From Metallococcus carri (lineage in GTDB: Bacteria; Actinomycetota; Actinomycetes; Actinomycetales; Dermatophilaceae): a stretch of 64,000 nucleotides of DNA. Made by a program: the position numbers and the translations under genes. The stretch lies in NCBI RefSeq assembly GCF_011440275.1, contig NZ_JAAOIV010000005.1:124001-188000 (forward strand), written 5' to 3'. This document shows, piece after piece, positions 1-6,874 of this stretch. The notes under the pieces are model-generated. The model worked only from the letters and a program-made list of their open reading frames with translations. It did not search any database and was not told the DNA's origin. Position 1 is the stretch's first letter; each line of letters opens with the position of its first letter.

Positions 1-258
1 CGAACGCGCGCGGCGGTCATCTGTGCGGCGCTCGGCCTGGCCACCGCCGTCGGCGCCATCGGCTCAGCACTACTGCTCGGCGACGCCTCCAAGACCGTGC
101 TCGCCGCCGTCTTGGCCTTCGGCGCCGCCGCGCTGCTGTATCTGGTCGTGGAAGAACTGCTCGTCGAAGCTCACGAACAGAGCGAAACCGCACTGCTCGG
201 GGCGATGTTCTTCGCCGGCTTCCTCGGGCTCTACATCCTTGCCGAACTGGGCGGGTGA
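1..258 (+). CDS. ZIP-family metal transporter, C-terminal fragment (5' end outside window)
   Basis: The reading frame is open from base 1 and ends at TGA 256-258, giving 85 residues. Three hydrophobic segments are visible, with the motif EELLVEAHE followed by a last helix (FFAGFLGLYILAELGG), typical of the C-terminal helices of ZIP (SLC39) transporters. ZIP proteins import or exchange Zn, Mn or Fe across the cytoplasmic membrane; the substrate cannot be told from the fragment. It heads a run of divalent-metal genes, which fits that role. An annotator using only ATG starts would miss the frame or call a shadow ORF at base 23. Confidence 0.7.
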   Translation, partial: RTRAAVICAALGLATAVGAIGSALLLGDASKTVLAAVLAFGAAALLYLVVEELLVEAHEQSETALLGAMFFAGFLGLYILAELGG

Positions 259-403
259 CTGCGGTGCCACGCCTCCTTGCCGATGGCAGGGCGTTGGTAA
301 GCGCAGCTGACTTCACGTTCGGCGCGCCGAGTTCTATAGTTGGGGTTGGCAGTGTGATATCTCGCGCGTAGCGCCGGGCCTCGGCTCCGATCGAGGCAGC
401 TAA

Positions 404-451
404 CTCTCTAGGAACTGCCACGGCACAGTCCCTGACGTCCTAGAGAAGGAG
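404..451 (+). promoter_or_regulatory. Structured 5' leader overlapping ribosome-binding site
   Basis: CTCTAGG (406-412) pairs perfectly with CCTAGAG (439-445), which lies immediately before the ribosome-binding site AAGGAG (446-451). The inner segment GGAACTG can instead pair with CAGTCC (426-431), and the two helices compete for the same GG. A related arrangement (CTCTCTAGGACTG ... CAGTCC ... AGAGAAAG) occurs at 48110-48176. The arrangement suggests translational control, but no known riboswitch class was recognised. Confidence 0.4.
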
Positions 452-461
452 AACGCCCGTC

Positions 462-821
462 ATGTTGTTCGCCGCAAGTTGGTCGCTCAGCTCCCGCCTC
501 CACGGTGCGTTCCAGTCTTACGCGCTTAGCAACATCGTCATCCGCCGCGTACATACTCGTTCCGGCATCAAGTGGGGCGCGCTCGTCGGCGCGTTCGGTG
601 TGGTCGTCTACGGCGCTGTCATGGTCGGGGCGGTCGCGCTGCTCCACGACGGAGCGCCCGGCTGGATCAACCTCATCGTGCTGATCGCGTTCTGGAACAT
701 CATCAAGTTCGCTGTGCTGGTCCCGGTGTCGGTTGTCCGGCTGCTGCGCGTCCGCCATCAAGAACGGGCGATCGTTCGCGAGTACGAACGCCGAGCGGGG
801 GTCACCGCGACAAACGCCTGA
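462..821 (+). CDS. Small conserved membrane protein of unknown function
   Basis: This 119-residue protein has two clear transmembrane helices (about residues 36-58 and 66-88, the latter containing LIVLIAFWNIIKFAVLVPVSV) and a basic cytosolic tail (RVRHQERAIVREYERRAG). The start ATG is preceded by an excellent ribosome-binding site (AGAAGGAG). Proteins of this size and pattern are common in actinobacteria and are sometimes auto-labelled sulfate permease, but 119 residues with two helices cannot be a permease of that family. Its leader is structured and resembles the leader of the recombinase operon at the far right of the element. Function unknown; a role linked to the surrounding metal genes is only positional. 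Confidence 0.6.
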   Translation: MLFAASWSLSSRLHGAFQSYALSNIVIRRVHTRSGIKWGALVGAFGVVVYGAVMVGAVALLHDGAPGWINLIVLIAFWNIIKFAVLVPVSVVRLLRVRHQERAIVREYERRAGVTATNA

Positions 822-841
822 GCGCTGCCTGCAACGGAATG

Positions 842-1324
842 TCAGCCGTCGCGAAGCAGCGGCGGGCGTTGCCGGCGGAACTCCGTAGGTGACATTCCGT
901 AGACGGCACGGAAGGCCCGGCTGGCGTATTTCGCGTCCCACCCCACGGCCCGGGCGACGGCAGCTACCGGGAGGTCTGTTGACGCGAGCAGCCGGGCCAT
1001 GTGCTGCACCCGTAGCTGGCGGAGACAGGCCATCGGGCTCAGGCCAACCGTGGCTTCGAGTACCCGCACGACTTGTGAACGCGACAAATGCACTGCCTCA
1101 GCCAGCGAGTCCAAGGTCCACGGCTCGGCCAATCGCGATGACAACAGCCGAAGCACGACGACGGCATGGCCCCGTGTGACTCCGCGCGGGACCGCTGTGC
1201 GTTCGATGATGTCCGGGCACTCCGAGATCACGTCGTCGGGCCGGCGGTCCCCTGAGCCGCCAGCGCCGGGCTGGCGAGGCAGCGCGTTTTCCGGCGTGCC
1301 GTCAGCTGGCGGCTTCGGGCTCAT
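842..1324 (-). CDS. AraC-type DNA-binding transcriptional regulator, short form
   Basis: This is a 160-residue protein. Residues about 50-155 form the double helix-turn-helix of AraC/XylS regulators (WTLDSLAEAVHLSRSQVVRVLE, then VAAVARAVGWDAKYASRAFRAVYGMSPTEFRRQ). The N-terminal 50 residues are low complexity and there is no ligand-binding cupin domain, so it is either a truncated regulator or one that senses through partners. The start ATG overlaps the mgtC stop (ATGA), so it is translationally coupled as the last gene of the leftward metal operon. Longer upstream start codons in this frame would only read through mgtC. Confidence 0.75.
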   Translation of the reverse strand: MSPKPPADGTPENALPRQPGAGGSGDRRPDDVISECPDIIERTAVPRGVTRGHAVVVLRLLSSRLAEPWTLDSLAEAVHLSRSQVVRVLEATVGLSPMACLRQLRVQHMARLLASTDLPVAAVARAVGWDAKYASRAFRAVYGMSPTEFRRQRPPLLRDG

Positions 1325-2103
1325 GACTCGTCGGTGCCCTGTGTCGTGCTGGCCAGTGGAAGGGCTTCGTCGTGGACGACGGTCCAGTTCACCGAGTTGA
1401 CGCTGGGTTCGAGGCTGAGGCGGCTGACGGCGGCTTCGAGAGCGATGTCGTCGCGTCCTTGTCGGCTGATTTCGGCTTCGACGGCGACGAGGTCGCTGCC
1501 GAGGTCGAGGTCGTTGCTGTGTACTGCGCGGAGATGGAACTCGCCGTGGGTGAGGGCTTGGACGACGAGGGCTCGGATGTGGGCTTCGTGCTCGGCGCGG
1601 CAGACCGCGCGGAATCGGTAGACGGTCTCGATGTCGTCGGTGATCGGCAAGCGGTCGATATGGCGGGCGACCGGTCGCAGCGCCAGATGCACGATCATGA
1701 TCAGGGCCGCCCCGATGGTCGCCTCCAGGGGGTATCCGGCGCCGGAGAGGGTTCCCACAGCGGCGGAGCACCAGATGGTGGCGGCGGTGTTGATGCCGGT
1801 GACGTTCATGCCTTGGCGCAGGATCACGCCGCCGCCGAGGAACCCGACGCCGGAGACGATGTAGGCGGCGATGCGGGTGGGATCAGCCCCTTGCTCGCCT
1901 GCGAGGAGCACCGCGAATAGCTCGAACAGCGCCGCACCGAGCGCGACGAGTGCGTTCGTCCGCAGCCCGGCGCCGCGCTGGCGCCACTGCCTTTCGGCAC
2001 CGATACACGCGCCCAGCACTAGTGCCAGGGCCGCACGCGCAGCGAAGTAGCCGATCTGGCCGGCCACGCCGGGCGTGCTGAAGGTGTCGAGGCTGCCGCT
2101 CAT
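1321..2103 (-). CDS. mgtC: MgtC/SapB family membrane protein
   Basis: This 260-residue protein has an N-terminal MgtC domain: hydrophobic helices around residues 18-140, with the family hallmarks GACIGAERQWRQRGAGLRTN and GFLGGGVILRQG. It continues in a soluble C-terminal domain (about 150-245, ACT-like in the family). MgtC proteins act in adaptation to low magnesium and in virulence, and modulate ATP synthase or transporters rather than carrying Mg themselves. The gene lies in a leftward run with Nramp and MgtE-N/CBS genes, supporting magnesium or divalent-metal homeostasis. A possible coupled small ORF precedes it. Confidence 0.85.
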   Translation of the reverse strand: MSGSLDTFSTPGVAGQIGYFAARAALALVLGACIGAERQWRQRGAGLRTNALVALGAALFELFAVLLAGEQGADPTRIAAYIVSGVGFLGGGVILRQGMNVTGINTAATIWCSAAVGTLSGAGYPLEATIGAALIMIVHLALRPVARHIDRLPITDDIETVYRFRAVCRAEHEAHIRALVVQALTHGEFHLRAVHSNDLDLGSDLVAVEAEISRQGRDDIALEAAVSRLSLEPSVNSVNWTVVHDEALPLASTTQGTDES

Positions 2104-2216
2104 CGCGGGTCGCTCACCGCTGGCAGCAGTCGCGATACACGCATGGGACGTCGCCGCACGACGCTTCCAGGTGTGTGTGGTTGTGTCGCGATTCTGGCGC
2201 TCAGGCGTGCGGTCAT
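2100..2216 (-). CDS. Candidate 38-residue leader peptide ahead of mgtC
   Basis: ATG 2216 is preceded by GAGAGAAGGAC and opens a 38-codon frame rich in Arg with scattered Pro. Its TGA overlaps the mgtC ATG (ATGA). In enterobacteria, mgtC is controlled by short leader ORFs, and Pro-containing upstream ORFs occur in magnesium-responsive leaders of mycobacteria. Here only the position, ribosome-binding site and overlap are seen; the peptide has no recognisable domain. It may equally be chance, or a remnant of the upstream gene. Confidence 0.3.
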   Translation of the reverse strand: MTARLSARIATQPHTPGSVVRRRPMRVSRLLPAVSDPR

Positions 2217-2253
2217 GCTGGTGCTTGTCCTTCTCTCGGGGTGGCTCGGTTGG

Positions 2254-2940
2254 CTACGGCGATCCCGCGTCATCGCGCGGAGGGTCGGGGTTCGGCCTCT
2301 CGTTGCGGCCCCGTGCTTGATCAAGCCCGTCGAGGTTGGCCGAGCCGCCGCGCCCGTACGGATCGGTTGCGGGCGGGGGCGGCGTGATGCTGCGGGCCAG
2401 TGCCCACACGGACAGGATCAGCAGAATCGAGAGCACGCCGGTGAGTGCCGCGAGCGCCGGAACGTGGTGGAGCGCCGCCGTGATAGTGGCGACGATGTTG
2501 CCGATCGCGACGGCTTCGAGAGCGATCACCGCGGCAATGAAGGTCTTTCGCCGGCGTCGGCGGCGCTGTGGTCGCGGGTGCGCGCTCGGTTTCCGGGTGC
2601 TGTCGTCGCCGGCCCGGGTGGCGAGTTCGTCGGCGATCAGTTCGACCAGGGCCAGGGGCACACCGGTGCTGGCGGCGACGCGGGCGGGGTCGTCACCGCG
2701 GCGCAGCCGCGCTGCCACCAGCAGTACGCGGTAGCTGGCGCGATGGTCCGGGTCACGGCGGCCAGCAATACCTGCGGGGGGCGTGTCGAACGAGCGCGGG
2801 GGGACTCGACCGCCCAGCAGGTACGCCGCGGAGGTATCGAAGCTCGGTGTCGCGGTCAGCGACGGTGGCACCGGCGGAGGCGCGGCCGTGTGGTGCCGGG
2901 TACGACGGCGCCAGTAGGTGAAAGGGCGGAATGCGTGCAT
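2254..2940 (-). CDS. Hypothetical protein with two C-terminal membrane helices
   Basis: The protein is 228 residues from ATG 2940, which has a strong ribosome-binding site (GAAGGAGG, 9 nt spacing); earlier in-frame starts lack one. A basic N-terminus is followed by a short helical segment (YRVLLVAARLRRGDDPARVAASTGVPLALVELIADELA, about residues 78-116) that looks like a small helix-turn-helix, a cluster of arginines, and two transmembrane helices (about 137-158 and 165-188). The C-tail is Pro/Asp-rich. No family is recognised. It sits between mgtC and the PRC/MgtE-N/CBS gene in the same orientation, so it probably belongs to the metal operon. Confidence 0.55.
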   Translation of the reverse strand: MHAFRPFTYWRRRTRHHTAAPPPVPPSLTATPSFDTSAAYLLGGRVPPRSFDTPPAGIAGRRDPDHRASYRVLLVAARLRRGDDPARVAASTGVPLALVELIADELATRAGDDSTRKPSAHPRPQRRRRRRKTFIAAVIALEAVAIGNIVATITAALHHVPALAALTGVLSILLILSVWALARSITPPPPATDPYGRGGSANLDGLDQARGRNERPNPDPPRDDAGSP

Positions 2941-3054
2941 CGTCGTCCGCCTCCTTCGGCAGGGATGCTGTGAGCGAATGGATTGGGTTGGACTCCGGGA
3001 GCGCAGCGGTTGGCAGATGTGTGGGCGCGGCGGCGTGACCCACAAGGGCGAGGG

Positions 3055-4362
3055 TCAGTTCGGCGCTGCCGTGGCCGGTGGCGCTTGGGCGTTGGGGTCG
3101 GTTCTGGTGCTGGTGCGGATGACGCGGCCGCCGTGGTCTCGGTCTCGCCACTGTCGGGGGATCGCGGCGTCGAGGGCGTCGTCGGCGGTGATCACGCCGA
3201 GCAGGCGGTCGTCGGTGTCGACGACGGGCAGCAGCAGGAGGTTGTCGTCGGCCATCAGGGTGACTACGTCGACGGGGTCGGTGTCGGGCAGCACCCGGGT
3301 GGGTTCGTAGCTGCTCAGCGCGGTGACCGCCGTGTCGGGGTCGGCTTGGACGAGCGCGACGAGGGTGACCGCGGTGACCGGGCGGTGGTCGTTGTCGCAG
3401 ACGTAGACGCTGGTCAGCGCCTGCGGCTGGCCGGTGGGCGCGTTGTGGACGGCCGCCAGAGCGTCGGCGACGGTGGCGGTGATCGGCACGGTGAGCATGT
3501 CGGTGGTCATCAGTCCGCCGGCGCTGTTCTCGCTGTAGCCGAGCAGCCGCAGCAGTTGTTCGCGCCGGGAGTCGGGCAGCGCACTGAGCACGGCGCGGCG
3601 GCGTTCCTGCGGTAGGTCCATGAGCGCGTCGGCGGCGTCGTCGACGTTCATGTTGGCGAGCACCGCGGCGATGTCGGCGTCGCTGCGAGCAGCCAGAAGC
3701 CGGGACTGGCTGCCCTCGTCGAGTTCCTCGAACACGTCGGCTTCCAGATCGGGATCGGCGTGCAGGCGGGCCAGAATTTCGTCTCGTTCGTGGCGGTCGG
3801 CCGCTTCGATGAGGTCAGCGAGCTGGGCGGTCTTGAGTCGGCGCAACCGAGCGATCGGGCTGCGATGCGCCGCGGAAGGTTGGTGGCCAATCAGGGCCTC
3901 TACCGCCGGCCAGTCGCGGATCTGATGCGTGGCGTGGCCGGTCAGCCGGCCCCACCAGCCGGCGTGATGGATGTCCACGCCGGTGACCACCCAGCTGTCG
4001 CCGGTTCGGGCCAGGGTCGCGTCGAAGGCGCGGACCAGGTGTCCGTCGGCCAGGTCGACGAGCCGGTGTCCGAGGACGTCGGCTCGCAGCAGGACCTCGC
4101 CGGGGCGGCGTTCGAAGGGGCGTAGGTCGACGGTGGTGGTGGCCAGTTCGACGTGGGTGGTGGTGATCGCGCCGATCTTCGTGGCGTCGATGAACACGCC
4201 CTGCTGGCCCGGTGTCACCACCAGACCGGAGACGCGGGGGTGATCGCCGCCCAGGATGATAACCAGGTCGGTGAGGCGTCCCAGCTCGCGACCGTCGCGG
4301 TCACGAACCGGGTGCTTGAGCAGGGTCGAGAGGAAGACGACGTCGGCGGGTGTGGCAGTCAC
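3055..4362 (-). CDS. Soluble PRC-barrel/MgtE N-domain/CBS-pair protein
   Basis: This 435-residue protein has a PRC-barrel-like N-terminus (about 1-115), an MgtE intracellular N domain (about 155-265; LADLIEAADRHERDEILARL, ANMNVDDAADALMDL) and a CBS pair (about 270-400; SAGGLMTTDMLTVP, DNLLLLPVVDTDDRLLGVIT). It has no transmembrane segment. In MgtE the same N and CBS domains bind Mg and gate the pore; here they stand alone. GTG 4362 is preferred because GAAAGGA lies just upstream, while a TTG 36 nt earlier has none. It follows the Nramp gene at 54 nt, suggesting that it senses metal for that transporter. Confidence 0.8.
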   Translation of the reverse strand: MTATPADVVFLSTLLKHPVRDRDGRELGRLTDLVIILGGDHPRVSGLVVTPGQQGVFIDATKIGAITTTHVELATTTVDLRPFERRPGEVLLRADVLGHRLVDLADGHLVRAFDATLARTGDSWVVTGVDIHHAGWWGRLTGHATHQIRDWPAVEALIGHQPSAAHRSPIARLRRLKTAQLADLIEAADRHERDEILARLHADPDLEADVFEELDEGSQSRLLAARSDADIAAVLANMNVDDAADALMDLPQERRRAVLSALPDSRREQLLRLLGYSENSAGGLMTTDMLTVPITATVADALAAVHNAPTGQPQALTSVYVCDNDHRPVTAVTLVALVQADPDTAVTALSSYEPTRVLPDTDPVDVVTLMADDNLLLLPVVDTDDRLLGVITADDALDAAIPRQWRDRDHGGRVIRTSTRTDPNAQAPPATAAPN

Positions 4363-4416
4363 GGCTCGGTTCCTTTCCGTGCGTGTTCTTAGTTGCAAGT
4401 GGTCGTGATGGGTTTG

Positions 4417-6093
4417 TCAGTGGCCGGCAAGGGCGAGTTGCACGACGCGCACGATGACCAGGGCCATCGCGATGAGCAGGTAGCCGCGCAGGACGGTCAG
4501 GCCCAGTCGCCGGCCGGTCGAGAGCTGGGGCCGGGTCAGCAGCGCCAGCGGGGGCATCCGCCAGGTGGCCGCCCCCTCGCGGTTCGGCGGGGGCGCCGCG
4601 GGACGGCCACGCCGCCGCAGGGCCAGCACGATGCCGGCAACGAGCGCGAGGACGGCTCCGCCGCCAAGGATCAGCAGAATCTGCGTGCTGGTGATCGCAG
4701 GGAACAGGACGCTGGCGGTCAGCACGATCGAGAGCATCACCAGCACCGCGACGACGGCCGAGGAGAACAGGTTCGTCTTGGGTCCGTTGACCCACGGGCC
4801 AAGCACTTCCCGGTCGTTGCACAACAGCAGCAAGAAGACCGTCGCCGAGGGCAGCAGCACCCCGGCGAGGGTCTGCACGCCTTCGGTGAGCAGCCCCAGC
4901 GGGCTACCCGGGATGAGCACAATCGTGGCGGCGATGCCCATGAGAGCGACGAACACCGCGTAGAAGCCTTTGGCCTCGGTGGGCTTGCGGTGCAGCGAAT
5001 GCCGGATGCCGACGACGTCGGCCACCGCGTAGGAGGTCGACAGCCCGACCGCGGCGGCGCCGATGATCGAGGCGTCGATCAGGGCGATCGCGAACAGCAC
5101 CCCGGCGGTGCGCGAGACGTAGTTGCCCAGCCCGGTGGCGACGCCGCCGGCGTCGGTGAACTGACCTGCCTCGGGGTGGCCGGCGAACGCGGCCGTGGTG
5201 AAGGCCATCATCGCGGCGGCGCCGACGATGACGATCACGATGCCGATCCACAGGTCGACCTTCTCGTAGCGGATGAACCGCGGCGTGATCCGCTTGTCGA
5301 TGATGTAGGACTGCTGGAAGAACAGCTGCCACGGCGCCACCGTGGTGCCCACGATCGCGATGATCAACAGCATCACGGTGGACAGCTCGGCACCGGGCGG
5401 GAAGCCAGGGACCACGAAGTCGTGACCGACGCTGCCGGCCGAGGGGTGCGCCATCACCAAGATCGGGACCAGCAGTAGGCTGCCGGCCACCAGCACCAGG
5501 CAGACTCGTTCGAAGCGGCGGAACGAGCCGGTACTGGCGGCGCCGATGACGAACAGCGCGGCGACAACGACTCCAGGCACTTTCGGGATGCCGAGGTAGG
5601 TCAATCCCAGGCTGATCCCGATGAACTCGGTGACGATGGTCAGCGCGTTGAGCAGGAACAGGTCGATCACGCTGAACGCGCCCCAGAACTTCCCGAACCG
5701 CTCCAGGATCAGCCGGGCGTGCCCGACCCCGGTGACCGCGCCCAGCCGCAGTACCATTTCTTGATTCACGTACAGCACCGGGATCAACAGCAGCAGCGTC
5801 CACAGCAGGCGAGTGCCGTAGTTCTGCCCGGCCTGGGTGTAGGTGCCGAACGCGCCCGCGTCGTTGTCGCCGACCATCACGATCAGCCCCGGTCCGATGA
5901 TCGCGATCAGCGTGCGGAACTTCGCGCCCAGGCCCGTTCGGGCGCCGGTGTCCTCACGCCGGATAGTCCCCAGCGCGCCGCGGATATCGCCGACGTGGGC
6001 ATCGTCGAGCACCGCGACCGACGCAGCTGGTGTCGAGCGCGGGAAGGGCGTGTTGGATGCCTCCGGGGGCAGGCGAGGGGTGTTTTCAGACAT
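4417..6093 (-). CDS. Nramp (SLC11) family divalent-metal transporter, probable Mg-type
   Basis: The protein is 558 residues with about eleven hydrophobic helices after a 55-residue soluble N-terminus. The TM1 motif, DPGN in classical Mn/Fe Nramps, reads DAGA (in GDNDAGAFGTYTQAG), and the TM6 MPH motif reads APW (TTVAPWQLFFQQS). The Asp is kept, but the Asn and the soft Met ligand are replaced by Ala. Bacterial SLC11 members that lose the Met ligand have been described as Mg transporters, so Mg rather than Mn is inferred. It is the first gene of the leftward operon with the MgtE-N/CBS protein and MgtC. Its 5' leader contains strong hairpins. Confidence 0.85.
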   Translation of the reverse strand: MSENTPRLPPEASNTPFPRSTPAASVAVLDDAHVGDIRGALGTIRREDTGARTGLGAKFRTLIAIIGPGLIVMVGDNDAGAFGTYTQAGQNYGTRLLWTLLLLIPVLYVNQEMVLRLGAVTGVGHARLILERFGKFWGAFSVIDLFLLNALTIVTEFIGISLGLTYLGIPKVPGVVVAALFVIGAASTGSFRRFERVCLVLVAGSLLLVPILVMAHPSAGSVGHDFVVPGFPPGAELSTVMLLIIAIVGTTVAPWQLFFQQSYIIDKRITPRFIRYEKVDLWIGIVIVIVGAAAMMAFTTAAFAGHPEAGQFTDAGGVATGLGNYVSRTAGVLFAIALIDASIIGAAAVGLSTSYAVADVVGIRHSLHRKPTEAKGFYAVFVALMGIAATIVLIPGSPLGLLTEGVQTLAGVLLPSATVFLLLLCNDREVLGPWVNGPKTNLFSSAVVAVLVMLSIVLTASVLFPAITSTQILLILGGGAVLALVAGIVLALRRRGRPAAPPPNREGAATWRMPPLALLTRPQLSTGRRLGLTVLRGYLLIAMALVIVRVVQLALAGH

Positions 6094-6251
6094 GACGAAA
6101 CCAGCTTTCGAGCAGGCAAGAGGCAGGGTTGACCCAGCGTCCTGGCGCCACGACCCGAGGAGGGCGTCACGTCAGGGCGCGCAGCCCTCACGGATTCGGA
6201 TCAGACAGCTTGAGAAGCTGCTACGAATGGCTCGTCGCGCAGGACAAGCCG

Positions 6252-6367
6252 CCGGCGCCAGGACTCGTCCTGGCGCCGGTTAACCACGCCGCCGCTGATG
6301 GGCCGGTCAGGCCCCAGGAGGCGGCAGAGGGTCGCCGGTACTGTGAGGTTTGTCTGAGTCCAAACTC
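6252..6367 (-). promoter_or_regulatory. Structured 5' leader of the first Nramp gene
   Basis: Reading leftward, a hairpin at 6341-6367 (GTGAGTTTG pairing with CAAACCTCAC, one bulge) is followed by a perfect 13-bp stem, CCGGCGCCAGGAC/GTCCTGGCGCCGG (6252-6279), with a 2-nt loop. The second could terminate or attenuate transcription about 160 nt before the Nramp start. I could not fit the leader to the Mg-sensing M-box or the Mn-sensing yybP-ykoY consensus. The rest of 6094-6505 holds the divergent promoters; an imperfect CTAC-N8-GTAG repeat near 6447 may be an ArsR site. Confidence 0.4.
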
Positions 6368-6505
6368 ACGACTGCCACCTCCTTCTTCTCTGTCTTCACG
6401 TGCCGCACTACCGGTTCCGGTAACCGACTCAAGCATGAAGAATCTACCATACGACGTAGGAGTGTCGCCAACGACCGACAGGACCGAGGAAGAGAGCGTG
6501 TCAGG

Positions 6506-6874
6506 ATGAGTGGTGAGCCACCCATCAGCGAGGCGGTGGCCGAGCGGCTGGCGGACATCATGTTCGCGTTGTCGTCGCCTGGCCGAGTGCTGATCTTGGG
6601 CACCTTGCTCGACGGTCCCCGCTCGGTCAGCGACGTGATGGACATGCTGGGTATGGAGCAGTCGGCCGTGTCGCACCAGCTCCGGGTGCTGCGGGAGCAC
6701 AGCCTGGTCCGGGCCGAGAAAGCCGGGCGCCGCCGGCTGTATGCCCTCTACGACGATCACGTCAGTACGCTGCTCGACGCTGGACTGCAACACGTCGCCC
6801 GAGATCACGCTTCGTCGCCGTCCGCCGCTCAACGGCGTCCACCCTCGGGCCGGGTGGTGGGGGACTCGTCGTGA
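6506..6874 (+). CDS. ArsR-family winged-helix regulator
   Basis: This 122-residue protein has the ArsR/SmtB winged helix (SSPGRVLILGTLLDGPRSVSDVMDMLGMEQSAVSHQLRVLREHSLV). The usual ELCVCDL cysteine pair of the alpha-3 metal site is absent (SVSDVMD), while the C-terminal part has several His (HVSTLLDAGLQHVARDH), so sensing may use the alpha-5 helices. ATG 6506 was chosen because the domain begins just after it; longer frames extend into the promoter region. Its stop overlaps the GTG start of the second Nramp gene, so both form one rightward operon, probably autoregulated. Confidence 0.8.
   Translation: MSGEPPISEAVAERLADIMFALSSPGRVLILGTLLDGPRSVSDVMDMLGMEQSAVSHQLRVLREHSLVRAEKAGRRRLYALYDDHVSTLLDAGLQHVARDHASSPSAAQRRPPSGRVVGDSS

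Noticed and set aside
462-821. Sulfate permease annotation
   Set aside because: The product has 119 residues and two helices, far too small for a permease; the label is an annotation habit.
6094-6440. M-box (magnesium) riboswitch upstream of the first Nramp gene
   Set aside because: A segment resembling the M-box core (CAGTACCGGC) is present, but the conserved flanking order does not match, so only an unassigned structured leader is reported.
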